The position numbers and the translations under genes are program-made. A stretch of 28,408 bases of DNA from a virus, in the IMG/VR virus record IMGVR_UViG_3300044974_000781, positions 1 through 28,408 of that record. One strand, 5' to 3'. Shown one piece after another: positions 6,424 to 14,798 of this stretch (within the stretch, counting starts at the first letter, position 1; every line of letters begins with the position of its first letter). Below the pieces are notes generated by a model. The model made no database searches. It was not told the origin of the DNA and saw only the letters and a program-made list of their open reading frames with translations.

Positions 6424-7787
6424 TCGTTTTCCTGCTGAAATACGATTTCAAGATTATAACCCGTTTTATTCAAAATTTCTTGTTCAAATACTTTAGTATC
6501 AATTAGTTGATTACAAATAAAGCCATCATGTATCAAGAGAAACTGAGCATTCATTTCGGTTAGTAACGAGCTAACTACATCAATAGCTAATCGTTCAGCA
6601 CCAAAATACCAATGAGCTACTGCTTGCTTGGAATTCCAGCGATTCATCGTTTTAATCCCACCTGCTTGATTGACTAATTGAATAGAACCATTTTCTAATG
6701 TAGTTGCTTTTTCTCGTAATACATATGCTAAATGTTTGAATACTTTAGTTTGACATTCATTTACGATTGAAAGAAACAATTCATTAGATAATAACTTCTG
6801 AGCAATCTCTGGACCAAAAGTATTGATAACCGCAAAAGTAAATCTATCAACTTTATGACTATTCTTAGCAACATATTCAATATCCCAAAGAGCTTGTTTT
6901 TCCGATGGTACAGTTTGTCCAAAGAATAAACCTGTTAGAACTCTTTTCACCGTTTGTTCTTCTACATTGATTTGTTTTGCAATAGCTGCACGAATTTCTT
7001 TTCTATTTTCAATGAACATTTCAATTGCAGGCAACGAACCGTTTGGAACAAGTTTGAAGTATTCTTGAGATAGAATTGATGGAGCACATGCTTTGAAATC
7101 ATAACTATACCAATCAGTAAATAGTTTAGTTCGTGCTTCCTTTTTAAGGTTTTGTAGAGGATGATGTAATCGTCCAGTGTTAGCAACTGAATATGATATT
7201 GGTGTTCCATTCAATAGACTTGTTGCATATGCTTTGACTATCAAATAACTTGGAACATTTGATTTATCAATCTTTGATAAAACCGGTAATTGAATATAAC
7301 CACTTTCTATATTAGATTCTTTATATCCGCCAAAACCATGTTCGTCAATCAAAGTTTTGATAATTCGAGACCAATATGGATTTGCATCAAATCGAATATC
7401 AGTAATCAATCCAATAGAACGTTTGATAAAGTTTTCAGATGGAATCCATTCACGAGCTATATTTTTAGTATAACTATAAGTATGGTTTGTTGTGAGATAA
7501 GGTTCTAATTCAGCATATACATCAAATTGCCAACGATGAGAATTTAGAAGATTCTTACACCACCAAGAATTGTAAATAACTATTCCGTTACCATTCTTAT
7601 GTTTTGAATATGGTGAATGAACCCATAGACATAATTGAGAAAATGCACTAATGAACTTAGACCATTGCTTACGGTAAGTAACCTTGACAATGTCTGGGCG
7701 ATACAATTCCGGAAAGTGCTCAAACAGTAAAGCATTTGAGCACTCATTACTTGTCGCCGCCGTTAAGGTGTCATCATTGATATGCAT
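6420..7787 (-). CDS. Compact family-A polymerase-like protein
   Basis: 455 residues with no 3'-5' exonuclease domain visible. The second half carries a sequence order like DNA polymerase I: NTGRLHHPLQNL (residues 203-213, compare TGRLSS..PNLQN), a motif A candidate YSYDFKACAPSIL with Asp230, a motif B-like KRVLTGLFFG (281-290, compare K...YG), and a motif C-like IHDGF (419-423, compare VHDE). The first 190 residues are not recognised. It could be a divergent DNA polymerase, primer-synthesising enzyme, or single-subunit RNA polymerase relative. I chose ATG 7787 because a promoter lies at 7821-7850 and AGG precedes it; the longer frame to 7937 would cross that promoter. It meets the HD-GYP-like gene tail to tail, sharing 4 nt. 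Confidence 0.6.
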   Translation of the reverse strand: MHINDDTLTAATSNECSNALLFEHFPELYRPDIVKVTYRKQWSKFISAFSQLCLWVHSPYSKHKNGNGIVIYNSWWCKNLLNSHRWQFDVYAELEPYLTTNHTYSYTKNIAREWIPSENFIKRSIGLITDIRFDANPYWSRIIKTLIDEHGFGGYKESNIESGYIQLPVLSKIDKSNVPSYLIVKAYATSLLNGTPISYSVANTGRLHHPLQNLKKEARTKLFTDWYSYDFKACAPSILSQEYFKLVPNGSLPAIEMFIENRKEIRAAIAKQINVEEQTVKRVLTGLFFGQTVPSEKQALWDIEYVAKNSHKVDRFTFAVINTFGPEIAQKLLSNELFLSIVNECQTKVFKHLAYVLREKATTLENGSIQLVNQAGGIKTMNRWNSKQAVAHWYFGAERLAIDVVSSLLTEMNAQFLLIHDGFICNQLIDTKVFEQEILNKTGYNLEIVFQQEND

Positions 7788-7820
7788 ATTACCTAATCTA
7801 TAGATATAGTTATAAAGAAC

Positions 7821-7850
7821 ATTATAACACAAATCACAGGAGCTTGTTAA
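7821..7850 (-). promoter_or_regulatory. Probable early promoter for the polymerase-like gene
   Basis: Minus-strand TTAACA (7845-7850), 18-nt spacer, TATAAT (7821-7826). The -10 lies in a 7-bp inverted repeat (7809-7815 and 7822-7828). It overlaps the ribosome-site region of the divergent plus-strand gene. Confidence 0.5.
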
Positions 7851-7854
7851 GTTT

Positions 7855-8322
7855 ATGAGAGTCTTATCTGACGCAGCCGTACATCCAAATCGCATCGTCT
7901 TACCAGTAGTTGATAGCTTCCCTGATACACCTATCACTGGCGAACTTATCTACTTCAACCGCTCTCCACATCAAGCAATGATGCTTTACACTGGCGAAGG
8001 TTGGGTTCCTCTTTATAGCACTCGTAACAACATTTGGGAAAGACATATTGCAGAACCTCAGCAAAAAGTATTTGACTTAACTAATGAGTATGATACTGAT
8101 GGGAATAGTTTAGTTGTGTACAAGGATGGACGAAGATTACAACCTCATATGTATGCTGAAGTAGGAAGAAGCATCGTCACTTATAAAGAAATAGATGAAG
8201 AAACTGGTGAAGATATTGATCTTTATGGTGGTGAAGAATTTGAGTTTCAAATCTTCAATGTCAGAAAAACTGGAAGTTTCAATGTTAAGAGTTTCAATCG
8301 TCGTGTAGGAGTTGATGTCTAA
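7855..8322 (+). CDS. Probable virion structural protein
   Basis: 155 residues, no signal peptide and no catalytic motif. The pattern is beta-rich. The middle reads VFDLTNEYDTDGNSLVVYKD followed by GRRLQPHMYAE, a form I associate with phage fibre or appendage domains in which a Val-Tyr-x-Gly-x-x-Leu strand recurs. AGGAG lies 12 nt before the ATG. A TATAAAGA octamer upstream on the plus strand could be a weak late promoter. It overlaps the next minus-strand gene by 4 nt, tail to tail. The structural role is inference; no specific T4 gene is recognised. Confidence 0.6.
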   Translation: MRVLSDAAVHPNRIVLPVVDSFPDTPITGELIYFNRSPHQAMMLYTGEGWVPLYSTRNNIWERHIAEPQQKVFDLTNEYDTDGNSLVVYKDGRRLQPHMYAEVGRSIVTYKEIDEETGEDIDLYGGEEFEFQIFNVRKTGSFNVKSFNRRVGVDV

Positions 8323-9029
8323 AACTCTGCATACTCGTCTAAATCCTTTTCGATCAATTCTCGTTGACAGGCAATAGCGTCGTTATTGCCATTTTTTATA
8401 TATTCAAAAATTATTTTTTTTGCTTGCTTAAAATTTTCTACTTCATCTTTTTTAGTCAAAGAAGATAACACTATATCTTCCAAATTTTTAATTTTCAAGA
8501 AACTTAAGAAACCTTTATAATTGGGCGGAACTACTATATAACCATTGACCTGTTTGAATACTTTATCCATACGATTAGTAATTGGCATACTATGCCAAAC
8601 TACATTTCCTTTAATAATAGATGGACAACCTTCTAAAGTTAAATTTGGACAATATAAAACTTCAAGATTTCCTTCGATTTCATCTGGGAATCCGAGGAAA
8701 GAACTTAACTTTAAACTATTCAATATTAAACCATGTTGCCAATGTTTAATATTAGCAGGTAAATACCATTTACCATCATGTTCAACTAATAATTCATCCG
8801 CAATTCTGTGGCTATAGTAAGGTATAAGATACCCATTATTATCAAAGAAGCCGCCAAAATAACAATTATTAAAGTTATCCGGAAATCCTACGTAATCTTC
8901 CCCACCAACTCTCTGACTTTTGAACGAACGATAGCCAGGCAGTTCTAATAGCTCTTCATTAGATTTAGCTTGCCATGGATAATGAGTACTATTATCTTCT
9001 TTTAGTAAGTATTGTTTAAAACTCTGCAT
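8319..9029 (-). CDS. Capsid-targeted protein, downstream copy of a tandem paralogue pair
   Basis: 236 residues, clearly related to the neighbouring gene at 9016-9759. It starts MQSFKQYLLKED, a capsid-targeting-like sequence with a likely gp21 cut after LKE. Both copies then carry STHYPWQ, SNEELL and LPG, then a leucine-rich-like unit with FLGFPDEIEGNL and CPNLTLEGCPSI, then PITN, VPP and GFLSFLKI, and an almost identical end CQRELIEKDLDEYAEF. The start overlaps the upstream stop by 14 nt, so the two are translationally coupled. Function is unknown; a packaged head protein is inferred from the N-terminus. Confidence 0.75.
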   Translation of the reverse strand: MQSFKQYLLKEDNSTHYPWQAKSNEELLELPGYRSFKSQRVGGEDYVGFPDNFNNCYFGGFFDNNGYLIPYYSHRIADELLVEHDGKWYLPANIKHWQHGLILNSLKLSSFLGFPDEIEGNLEVLYCPNLTLEGCPSIIKGNVVWHSMPITNRMDKVFKQVNGYIVVPPNYKGFLSFLKIKNLEDIVLSSLTKKDEVENFKQAKKIIFEYIKNGNNDAIACQRELIEKDLDEYAEF

Positions 9030-9759
9030 ATTCGTCTAAGTCCTTTTCGATCAATTCACGTTGACATGTAATAGTATCTCTATCACCAATCAAATGGTCA
9101 TTTACAACTTCTTTAGCTTCGAAAGCTTCTTGTTTATATAATTTGCTATACTCATTTGCTATTGGCAAATATAATGATTTCAATTTATTAATCTTTAAGA
9201 AACTTAAAAAACCTCTATACGCAGGAGGAACTATAATAGTTCCTCCAATTTCCTTGAATACTTTATCAATGCGGTTGGTAATTGGCATTTGCCACCAAGC
9301 AACACTATGACCGATTATTGAAGGGCATTCTTCTAATGTTAGATTAGGACAATTAGTAACTGTCAATGAACCCTTGATTGTATCTGGGAATCCGATGAAT
9401 GAACTTATCTTCACATCATTAAGTGCTAGGTCATCACTACGTTGACTGTTTTTCCATTCTTTTATTCGAAACGGAATATACCACTTACCACCATGCTCAA
9501 CTAACATAGCATCAACAATAAATGCCCAATTATCATCCATTTCAAAATATTCGTTTTCATCTATTCTACCTGAAAAATATACTTCTCCTGTATTAGTATC
9601 ATGAAATACTACAACATCTCCACCAGGTTCGTCATAACGTTCTTCATCATATTTGACCCAACCAGGCAATTTTAAAAGCTCTTCATTCGAAGTAACTTGC
9701 CATGGATAATGAGTACTAGTATCTTCCTTGAGATATTGTCTAAAAGTCCGTTTATTCAT
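9016..9759 (-). CDS. Capsid-targeted protein, upstream copy of a tandem paralogue pair
   Basis: 247 residues, paralogue of 8319-9029 with the same architecture. It starts MNKRTFRQYLKED (likely gp21 cut after LKE). Residues follow the STHYPWQ, leucine-rich-like CPNLTLEECPSI and PITNRIDKVF blocks and end in CQRELIEKDLDEYAEF. It starts inside the end of the upstream small gene (8-nt overlap). The leucine-rich-like part has only about two units, too short for a full LRR solenoid. No catalytic motif is seen. Function is unknown. Confidence 0.75.
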   Translation of the reverse strand: MNKRTFRQYLKEDTSTHYPWQVTSNEELLKLPGWVKYDEERYDEPGGDVVVFHDTNTGEVYFSGRIDENEYFEMDDNWAFIVDAMLVEHGGKWYIPFRIKEWKNSQRSDDLALNDVKISSFIGFPDTIKGSLTVTNCPNLTLEECPSIIGHSVAWWQMPITNRIDKVFKEIGGTIIVPPAYRGFLSFLKINKLKSLYLPIANEYSKLYKQEAFEAKEVVNDHLIGDRDTITCQRELIEKDLDEYAEF

Positions 9760-10075
9760 ATTGGTTTTTCATTACCTTATGAAGTGCTGAAGAATAGTGG
9801 TGATGAATATCTGCGGACGGTTCAAACTCATGGACAACTTTTTGTCCATTATAGATTTTACCACAATGAGTAATCTTATAATGTTTGTTCTTATGCTTGA
9901 ACTTAAGAACACCTTTAGACAAGTCATCATCAGATGATTTGAGTTCAAAGTCTAATGTATTAAAGTGAGCACCTTCAATTACTTTTTTGATAGATGAAAT
10001 CAAATCATTCTCAGAATGCTTAGTCAAATCTTTTTCTTTTACTGTAGGTTTGTCAAATAAATCTTTTAGCTTCAT
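9752..10075 (-). CDS. Small charged protein of unknown function
   Basis: 107 residues, Lys- and Asp-rich, starting MKLKDLFDKP. The C-terminal half contains a beta-like LKFKHKNKHYKITHCGKIYN stretch and a His-rich DIHHHYSSALHKV segment. No family is recognised. It sits 6 nt after the stop of the metallopeptidase/VWA gene and overlaps the first paralogue, so it belongs to the same operon as the likely packaged proteins. It lacks a clear L-x-E cleavage site near its own N-terminus. Confidence 0.65.
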   Translation of the reverse strand: MKLKDLFDKPTVKEKDLTKHSENDLISSIKKVIEGAHFNTLDFELKSSDDDLSKGVLKFKHKNKHYKITHCGKIYNGQKVVHEFEPSADIHHHYSSALHKVMKNQYE

Positions 10076-10081
10076 AAGGTT

Positions 10082-11989
10082 TTACGCGTTTATAAATGAT
10101 ACGAAAAAATTTGTAAAGTTTCCCTTTTTTAAAAAATCTTCATAATTCTTCTTAGTGTCAAACAATACAAATACCCTGCCCTTTTTGGAGTTTAATAACG
10201 AAACTAATATATTATAATTTTCGCCGTGAATAATATCATCGTCAGAAACAATAAGTATATTGTAATTTTTTTCTAGTAATTTCTTAAGATCTTCTAATAT
10301 TTCGTCAGTGAAATTAGTAGCACCACCAGGATGATCTTTAAAAACTGCACTTAATTTAGAATCCCATTTAGATGGTTTATCTAAAATGTTAATTACATGC
10401 GCTGCTTTATCACCGTTGAATAAAATTTTATGTTTAGTATGATCATTACTAAACTTTATCAATGTCATTTCACAATTACGCAAACCATCATTAGTAGCTA
10501 ATAAATTATAAATGTTTGAATATATCTTTTGAACCGAACTTGTCATTGAACCAGAATTATCAATACAAAAACAAATCTTTGCTTCTATTAAATCTAATGG
10601 TATTTCACTTGGTGGTAATGCGCCAGCTCCAAGTTGAGCTGCTACGTGTAATCCTGAAATACCTCTTCGTGATGGTTTTAATCGAGATTCCTCAACTTTG
10701 TCAGAATTACTAGGAAGAAGTAATCTTAACAATGATCGCCAATCATGTTTCGGAGCAACTTTGGTATAATCCATTTCGGTAGAAGTACCCTTATTTGAAC
10801 CTCTTCCACCTTTTTTCGCGTCATTTGCTTGCTTTGCACGTTCTTCATCACGTTTTCGCAAATCGTCAGCCGCTTCTTTAGTATCTTTATCCTTAGCATC
10901 CTTCATCTGTCCTTCAGTTTTTTCATTCTGTTTATCAATTTTATCCCATGGATTTCCACTACCTCCAGTGCCTTCACCTTCCCCCTCTCCTTCCTGGCCC
11001 TCTCCTTCTCCTTTGCCTTTTTGACCTCCCTCTCCTCCTTCATCCATTTCTTTACCTTTTTCTTGACCGGGTTGGTGATCATCACCCATTTCATCTAAAG
11101 CTTTTTTCAATCGTTGTTGCTGTTCATTATTTAGTTTTTTGAATTCACTTTCAACAAGGTCATACATTTCTTTATATGAGCTTTGTCTATCATAATTGAT
11201 TTTATCGTTGAATAGTCCCATCGGAAGTTGTTCATATCCTGATTTGACTAACAAATAATTAGTTCTAAAATCTCCAACCCAATTGATTATATCTGGATCA
11301 GCATTAGGAATAATCTTTTGATAATGAAAATCATCATAAGTATAGTGCATAAATTCATGAATGATTGCAAATTCACAATAGCAATATTCATCTGGAAAAT
11401 TACCGCCATTACATTGATACTTTTTGCCTTTTGGCTTAACTTGCTTTAAGTGAGCTAATTCCATTAACCTTTGACAAAAAACAGCATTAAATGCAAATAT
11501 GCCATTAGGAGTAGCACATGCAGTAGGTATATCTGCAAACTCCGGATAATCCGGATTATCAGTAAAGATAGTTGCTGCATCATATAAACGTTTATGATTT
11601 AAGAATGAGCGGAGCGGATAAAACTGCTCATGGTCGGCTTTTACGCGCGTTACTAATTGTTGAAAAATATTTCTGTTGAACTTTGGACAAGTTGGCGAAG
11701 ATATACTATGTTCTTCCATCAACTTAAAAGATTCATCTTCAATAATGTTTTTTAGAATAGTTCCATATAAGATGGGGGCTTTAGCAGCAATATCAGAAAA
11801 ACTTGCAAGTTTTTTATTAAAATCATCTTCAATTTCTTTAACAGAACGATTTGTAATTCTAGCAGTTTCTGCTAGAATTTTTTGTATGTGCGGGTCTGTA
11901 AGTTTAGACTCGCTAAACTTAACCGTTCCTTCCTTCCACTTTCTTACTTCAAATCCTTCAATAATAAGTCGTTGATATTTAGTTTGCAT
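10082..11989 (-). CDS. Metallopeptidase-like protein with C-terminal VWA domain
   Basis: 635 residues. The N-terminus MQTKYQRLIIEGF resembles a capsid-targeting sequence with a cut after IIE. Residues about 100-290 carry a zinc-protease signature HEFMH (211-215), with Asp240 in NWVGDF as a possible third ligand. A long Gly/Glu/Lys-rich low-complexity linker spans about 300-400. Residues about 468-635 are a von Willebrand A-like domain with the MIDAS motif DNSGSM (477-482), GGATNFTD and VSDDD. This pairing matches bacterial DUF2201-type metallopeptidase/VWA proteins. TAGGA lies 9 nt before the ATG. If packaged, it could act on host proteins after injection; target unknown. Confidence 0.8.
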   Translation of the reverse strand: MQTKYQRLIIEGFEVRKWKEGTVKFSESKLTDPHIQKILAETARITNRSVKEIEDDFNKKLASFSDIAAKAPILYGTILKNIIEDESFKLMEEHSISSPTCPKFNRNIFQQLVTRVKADHEQFYPLRSFLNHKRLYDAATIFTDNPDYPEFADIPTACATPNGIFAFNAVFCQRLMELAHLKQVKPKGKKYQCNGGNFPDEYCYCEFAIIHEFMHYTYDDFHYQKIIPNADPDIINWVGDFRTNYLLVKSGYEQLPMGLFNDKINYDRQSSYKEMYDLVESEFKKLNNEQQQRLKKALDEMGDDHQPGQEKGKEMDEGGEGGQKGKGEGEGQEGEGEGEGTGGSGNPWDKIDKQNEKTEGQMKDAKDKDTKEAADDLRKRDEERAKQANDAKKGGRGSNKGTSTEMDYTKVAPKHDWRSLLRLLLPSNSDKVEESRLKPSRRGISGLHVAAQLGAGALPPSEIPLDLIEAKICFCIDNSGSMTSSVQKIYSNIYNLLATNDGLRNCEMTLIKFSNDHTKHKILFNGDKAAHVINILDKPSKWDSKLSAVFKDHPGGATNFTDEILEDLKKLLEKNYNILIVSDDDIIHGENYNILVSLLNSKKGRVFVLFDTKKNYEDFLKKGNFTNFFVSFINA

Positions 11990-12057
11990 TTGAATAAATC
12001 CTAATATTATTTCTTTACTTTATATTTAGGGTTTATAGCCCCTAACATCATATTCAT

Positions 12058-12714
12058 TTATAAAAAATCTTTAAACCAAGAACCGATAAAATCAGAACCA
12101 TTGGCTTGAAACTCTTTAGGTTGATACATCCACATTCCACCATTTTTATGGCTTAATGCAATATTCACTTTTATTTGATATAAATCACCAACTAAAATTG
12201 GACTTATACAATGAACAAAATGTGGATAAGCAGGAAAGATAATCAAAGAACCACGTTGTGGCACTAATGAAAAGTTATAAGTAGGAAACTCTGTCTTTCC
12301 ACCATATACTTCATAACGAGGGTCTAATGGAATGCTATCATGATATTCTTTTAGCCAAATAATCCCTGTCAAATCAACATCTTTTATCTTTAACCATTTA
12401 CGTTTGATATACTTTGAGTTTTCACATCCCGGTTGTTCAGCCGGAGCTTTTTCAAACTCTGGATAATGAGTAAGAACTAATGACTCGGTTCCGCGATACG
12501 TTGCATCATAATGCTGTTCAATTAGCGGAATGTGCTCACGTAACTTTTGCATGATTACAGTTTGACCTTTAGCAGGTTCCATTGTTTTTTCTAATTTAAC
12601 TGGGTCACCGGTTAAATTAGTATTAGGAGTCTTAACTTGGTATTGAGATACTAATTCTTCACACTGCTTTGGTGACAAAAAGTCTTGGACTACATAAAAC
12701 GGCGATTTTATCAT
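12058..12714 (-). CDS. 2OG-Fe(II) oxygenase-like (prolyl hydroxylase fold) protein
   Basis: 218 residues. The core follows the P4H-type double-stranded beta-helix: DLTGIIWLKEYHDS, YGGKTEFP (138-144), VPQRGSLIIFPAYPHF and a distal iron-ligand candidate His168 in FVHCISP, then YQIKVNI, where Lys182 could bind 2-oxoglutarate. The proximal HxD motif is not obvious: the expected place reads PGCENSKYI. The enzyme may use a different ligand or be inactive. Such oxygenases are common in T4-like phages, with unknown substrates. No ribosome site is visible upstream of ATG 12714. Confidence 0.7.
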   Translation of the reverse strand: MIKSPFYVVQDFLSPKQCEELVSQYQVKTPNTNLTGDPVKLEKTMEPAKGQTVIMQKLREHIPLIEQHYDATYRGTESLVLTHYPEFEKAPAEQPGCENSKYIKRKWLKIKDVDLTGIIWLKEYHDSIPLDPRYEVYGGKTEFPTYNFSLVPQRGSLIIFPAYPHFVHCISPILVGDLYQIKVNIALSHKNGGMWMYQPKEFQANGSDFIGSWFKDFL

Positions 12715-12755
12715 ATTAAGTTTATTTTATAAGTATAATGTTTATGTGAAAAAAT

Positions 12756-14750
12756 TTATTCTTCTTCTTTCTTTTGTTGACTATCTTTGTCTTCTTCTTC
12801 GTCGTTATTGCTTTCTTTTGCTGGCGTCGGTGCCGATTCTTCGCCATTGTCTAGAATACCTGCAGCAGGATTGACTAAAAATCCCCCAGCACTTAATGTC
12901 TTACGTCCCAAAAGTATATTATACTCCATATGTTCACGGTCAGTAACAGAAAGTTCAACATTTCGTAAAGTAATTCCGTCTATGACCATGTCAACACGAA
13001 TGACTGGTCTTTCGTCTTCGTCAGAAATACTTGATTGCTTAATGCTTGCTGAACGAACAAGGTGGAACTTGTAACGTGATTTGCCAAACGTAAATTTGAC
13101 AGACGAGTCGGTTACTTCAATATCCGTTCCATGAATAGAGCTTACATTTGCACCTGTATCAACTCGAGCTTCAATCGGCTCTTCATTGTTGAAATGTTTG
13201 ATAGTAACTTTAGTAAGTGAGCCAACAATCTTATCACCTTCAATGTCATGAATTGGAACCTCAATAACTTTGTCATCTGTAACTTCAGGAGTTGGTTCCT
13301 CTTCTTCTTTCTCTTCTGGCTTTTCCTCAACTGGAGGTTCTTCTTCTTCAGCAGGCTTTTCTTTCTCTTCATCACTACCACCATCTCCAACTTTTTCATT
13401 ACAGTAATCAATGATAGCATCTGCGATTGGTTTGTCAATAACCTTTTGCATTGCTTCAAATCCTGGAGAGCCGTTAACTTCAAGAAGTACAATATCATCA
13501 CCATCAATAATGTAATCAACTGCGGCCAAAGAAATACCTAAAGTTTCTGCCGCTTTGATACAGGCTTCAATTTCTTCTTCAGTTGGTTTATGTTCTTTAA
13601 GTTCAGCACCTTGATGTGCATTACTGCGGAAGTCACCGTCAGGAATACTTCTCATAACTGCAGCTAATACTTTTCCATCTAACAATAGAACACGAGCACT
13701 TTCAGAATGTTCAATGAACTCTTGTAACATAAACTGCTCACCTGATTTCAATAGCAATTGAATGATTGAAGTCAAACTTGCTTTACTATCTGCACGAACA
13801 ACACCAACGCCATGTGTTCCGAATAAAGTTTTGACAATGACTGGAAACTTATTACCTATTGCTTCTAATGCAGCATCAACTTGTTCTTCATTAGTGAATA
13901 CAGCAGTCTTTGGAGTTTTGAGACCAGCATCATTCAGTAAGATTTGAGTTTCAACTTTGTTACTAGCAATTCGCATTGACTTACCAGTGTTCAATACCTT
14001 AATGTCCATCTTTTCTAAATGATTGATAATCGCACACTTATAATCAAGGTTATCTTCCGAAAGACGAGGTATAACGATGTCAGCTCCAGAAAATCTTTTG
14101 CCTTCATGAGCAATGAATGGGTCTTGAGCTAGTGAGATAAAGCAAGTGTCTGGGTTGATAGTTTGAACAGTGAACCCTTTTTCTTGTGCAACTTTATCAA
14201 GTTCTTTAGGAACCCAGTTCTCAGGTTCGGTCGTCAATATGATGAGAGTTTTTGACATGTTGAATACTCTTTCTAGAACGTAGTTTTTTGGATGGTTAAT
14301 ACCCGCAAGCTCTAACATTCGCTGAGTTTGAGATTTTTGTTCAGTCTTATTTTCAACAACTGTTGCTAAAGCATTTAGCATTGCATCTTTACATTGGGCT
14401 TCACGAGCTAATGATTGTTTGCACAACTTGATACGTTTAGTTATTCTGCTATTCTTACCTGGACCATTGACTATAATGTCAATATCAACAAAGAAGTCGT
14501 TATTGATTGGAGCAGGTTCATTATTACCTGGTTCATAAGCCGATGTAGGAACATCATAGTTTGTTTGACGGGCTTCACCAACATAGAAGTAATATTGGGA
14601 AATGTCGATTTGTTCTGGTTCTACGGGTGCAGGGCCAATGGTTGGAACTTGTTCAATTCCAGTATCATCGCTAAATGGCGAAGTTGGAACACTATCAATA
14701 GGATTTGAAAAAGTTATTTCTGTAGGTTCTGGATTTAGATAAGGAAACAT
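12756..14750 (-). CDS. RimK-like ATP-grasp ligase fused to a retropepsin-like protease domain
   Basis: 664 residues. Residues 1-165 are a Pro/Asn-rich extension. Residues about 166-455 are an ATP-grasp ligase of the RimK type: NKVETQILLNDAGLKTPKT, PVIVKTLFGTHGVGV, QEFIEHSESARVLLL, and the metal site VLLEVNGSPGFE. After a Glu/Pro-rich linker (about 456-495), residues about 496-630 resemble the RimB/ATP-dependent zinc protease-like aspartic fold: ARVDTGANVSSIHG (DTGA at 531-534) and NILLGRKTL. RimK ligases add amino acids to protein C-termini, and the protease-like partner is often their neighbour; here they are one chain. The start is ATG 14750 with GGAG upstream; a TTG start at 14780 is less likely. 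MSKTLIILTT at residue 165 could be an internal start. Confidence 0.85.
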   Translation of the reverse strand: MFPYLNPEPTEITFSNPIDSVPTSPFSDDTGIEQVPTIGPAPVEPEQIDISQYYFYVGEARQTNYDVPTSAYEPGNNEPAPINNDFFVDIDIIVNGPGKNSRITKRIKLCKQSLAREAQCKDAMLNALATVVENKTEQKSQTQRMLELAGINHPKNYVLERVFNMSKTLIILTTEPENWVPKELDKVAQEKGFTVQTINPDTCFISLAQDPFIAHEGKRFSGADIVIPRLSEDNLDYKCAIINHLEKMDIKVLNTGKSMRIASNKVETQILLNDAGLKTPKTAVFTNEEQVDAALEAIGNKFPVIVKTLFGTHGVGVVRADSKASLTSIIQLLLKSGEQFMLQEFIEHSESARVLLLDGKVLAAVMRSIPDGDFRSNAHQGAELKEHKPTEEEIEACIKAAETLGISLAAVDYIIDGDDIVLLEVNGSPGFEAMQKVIDKPIADAIIDYCNEKVGDGGSDEEKEKPAEEEEPPVEEKPEEKEEEEPTPEVTDDKVIEVPIHDIEGDKIVGSLTKVTIKHFNNEEPIEARVDTGANVSSIHGTDIEVTDSSVKFTFGKSRYKFHLVRSASIKQSSISDEDERPVIRVDMVIDGITLRNVELSVTDREHMEYNILLGRKTLSAGGFLVNPAAGILDNGEESAPTPAKESNNDEEEDKDSQQKKEEE

Positions 14751-14798
14751 AGTATATGTAACTCCGCAAGTGTGAGGCAATTCGTTAAAAGATATACT

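Noticed and set aside
7788-7937. N-terminal extension of the polymerase-like ORF
   Set aside because: It overlaps the divergent plus-strand gene and its own promoter; ATG 7787 is preferred.
10829-11142. Plus-strand ORFs opposite the VWA gene
   Set aside because: They mirror the Gly/Glu/Lys-rich linker and show low-complexity Phe/Leu/Ser runs.
12787-13541. Open frames on both strands in the RimK/protease gene
   Set aside because: They are by-products of the Glu-rich linker; the main frame contains the catalytic motifs.
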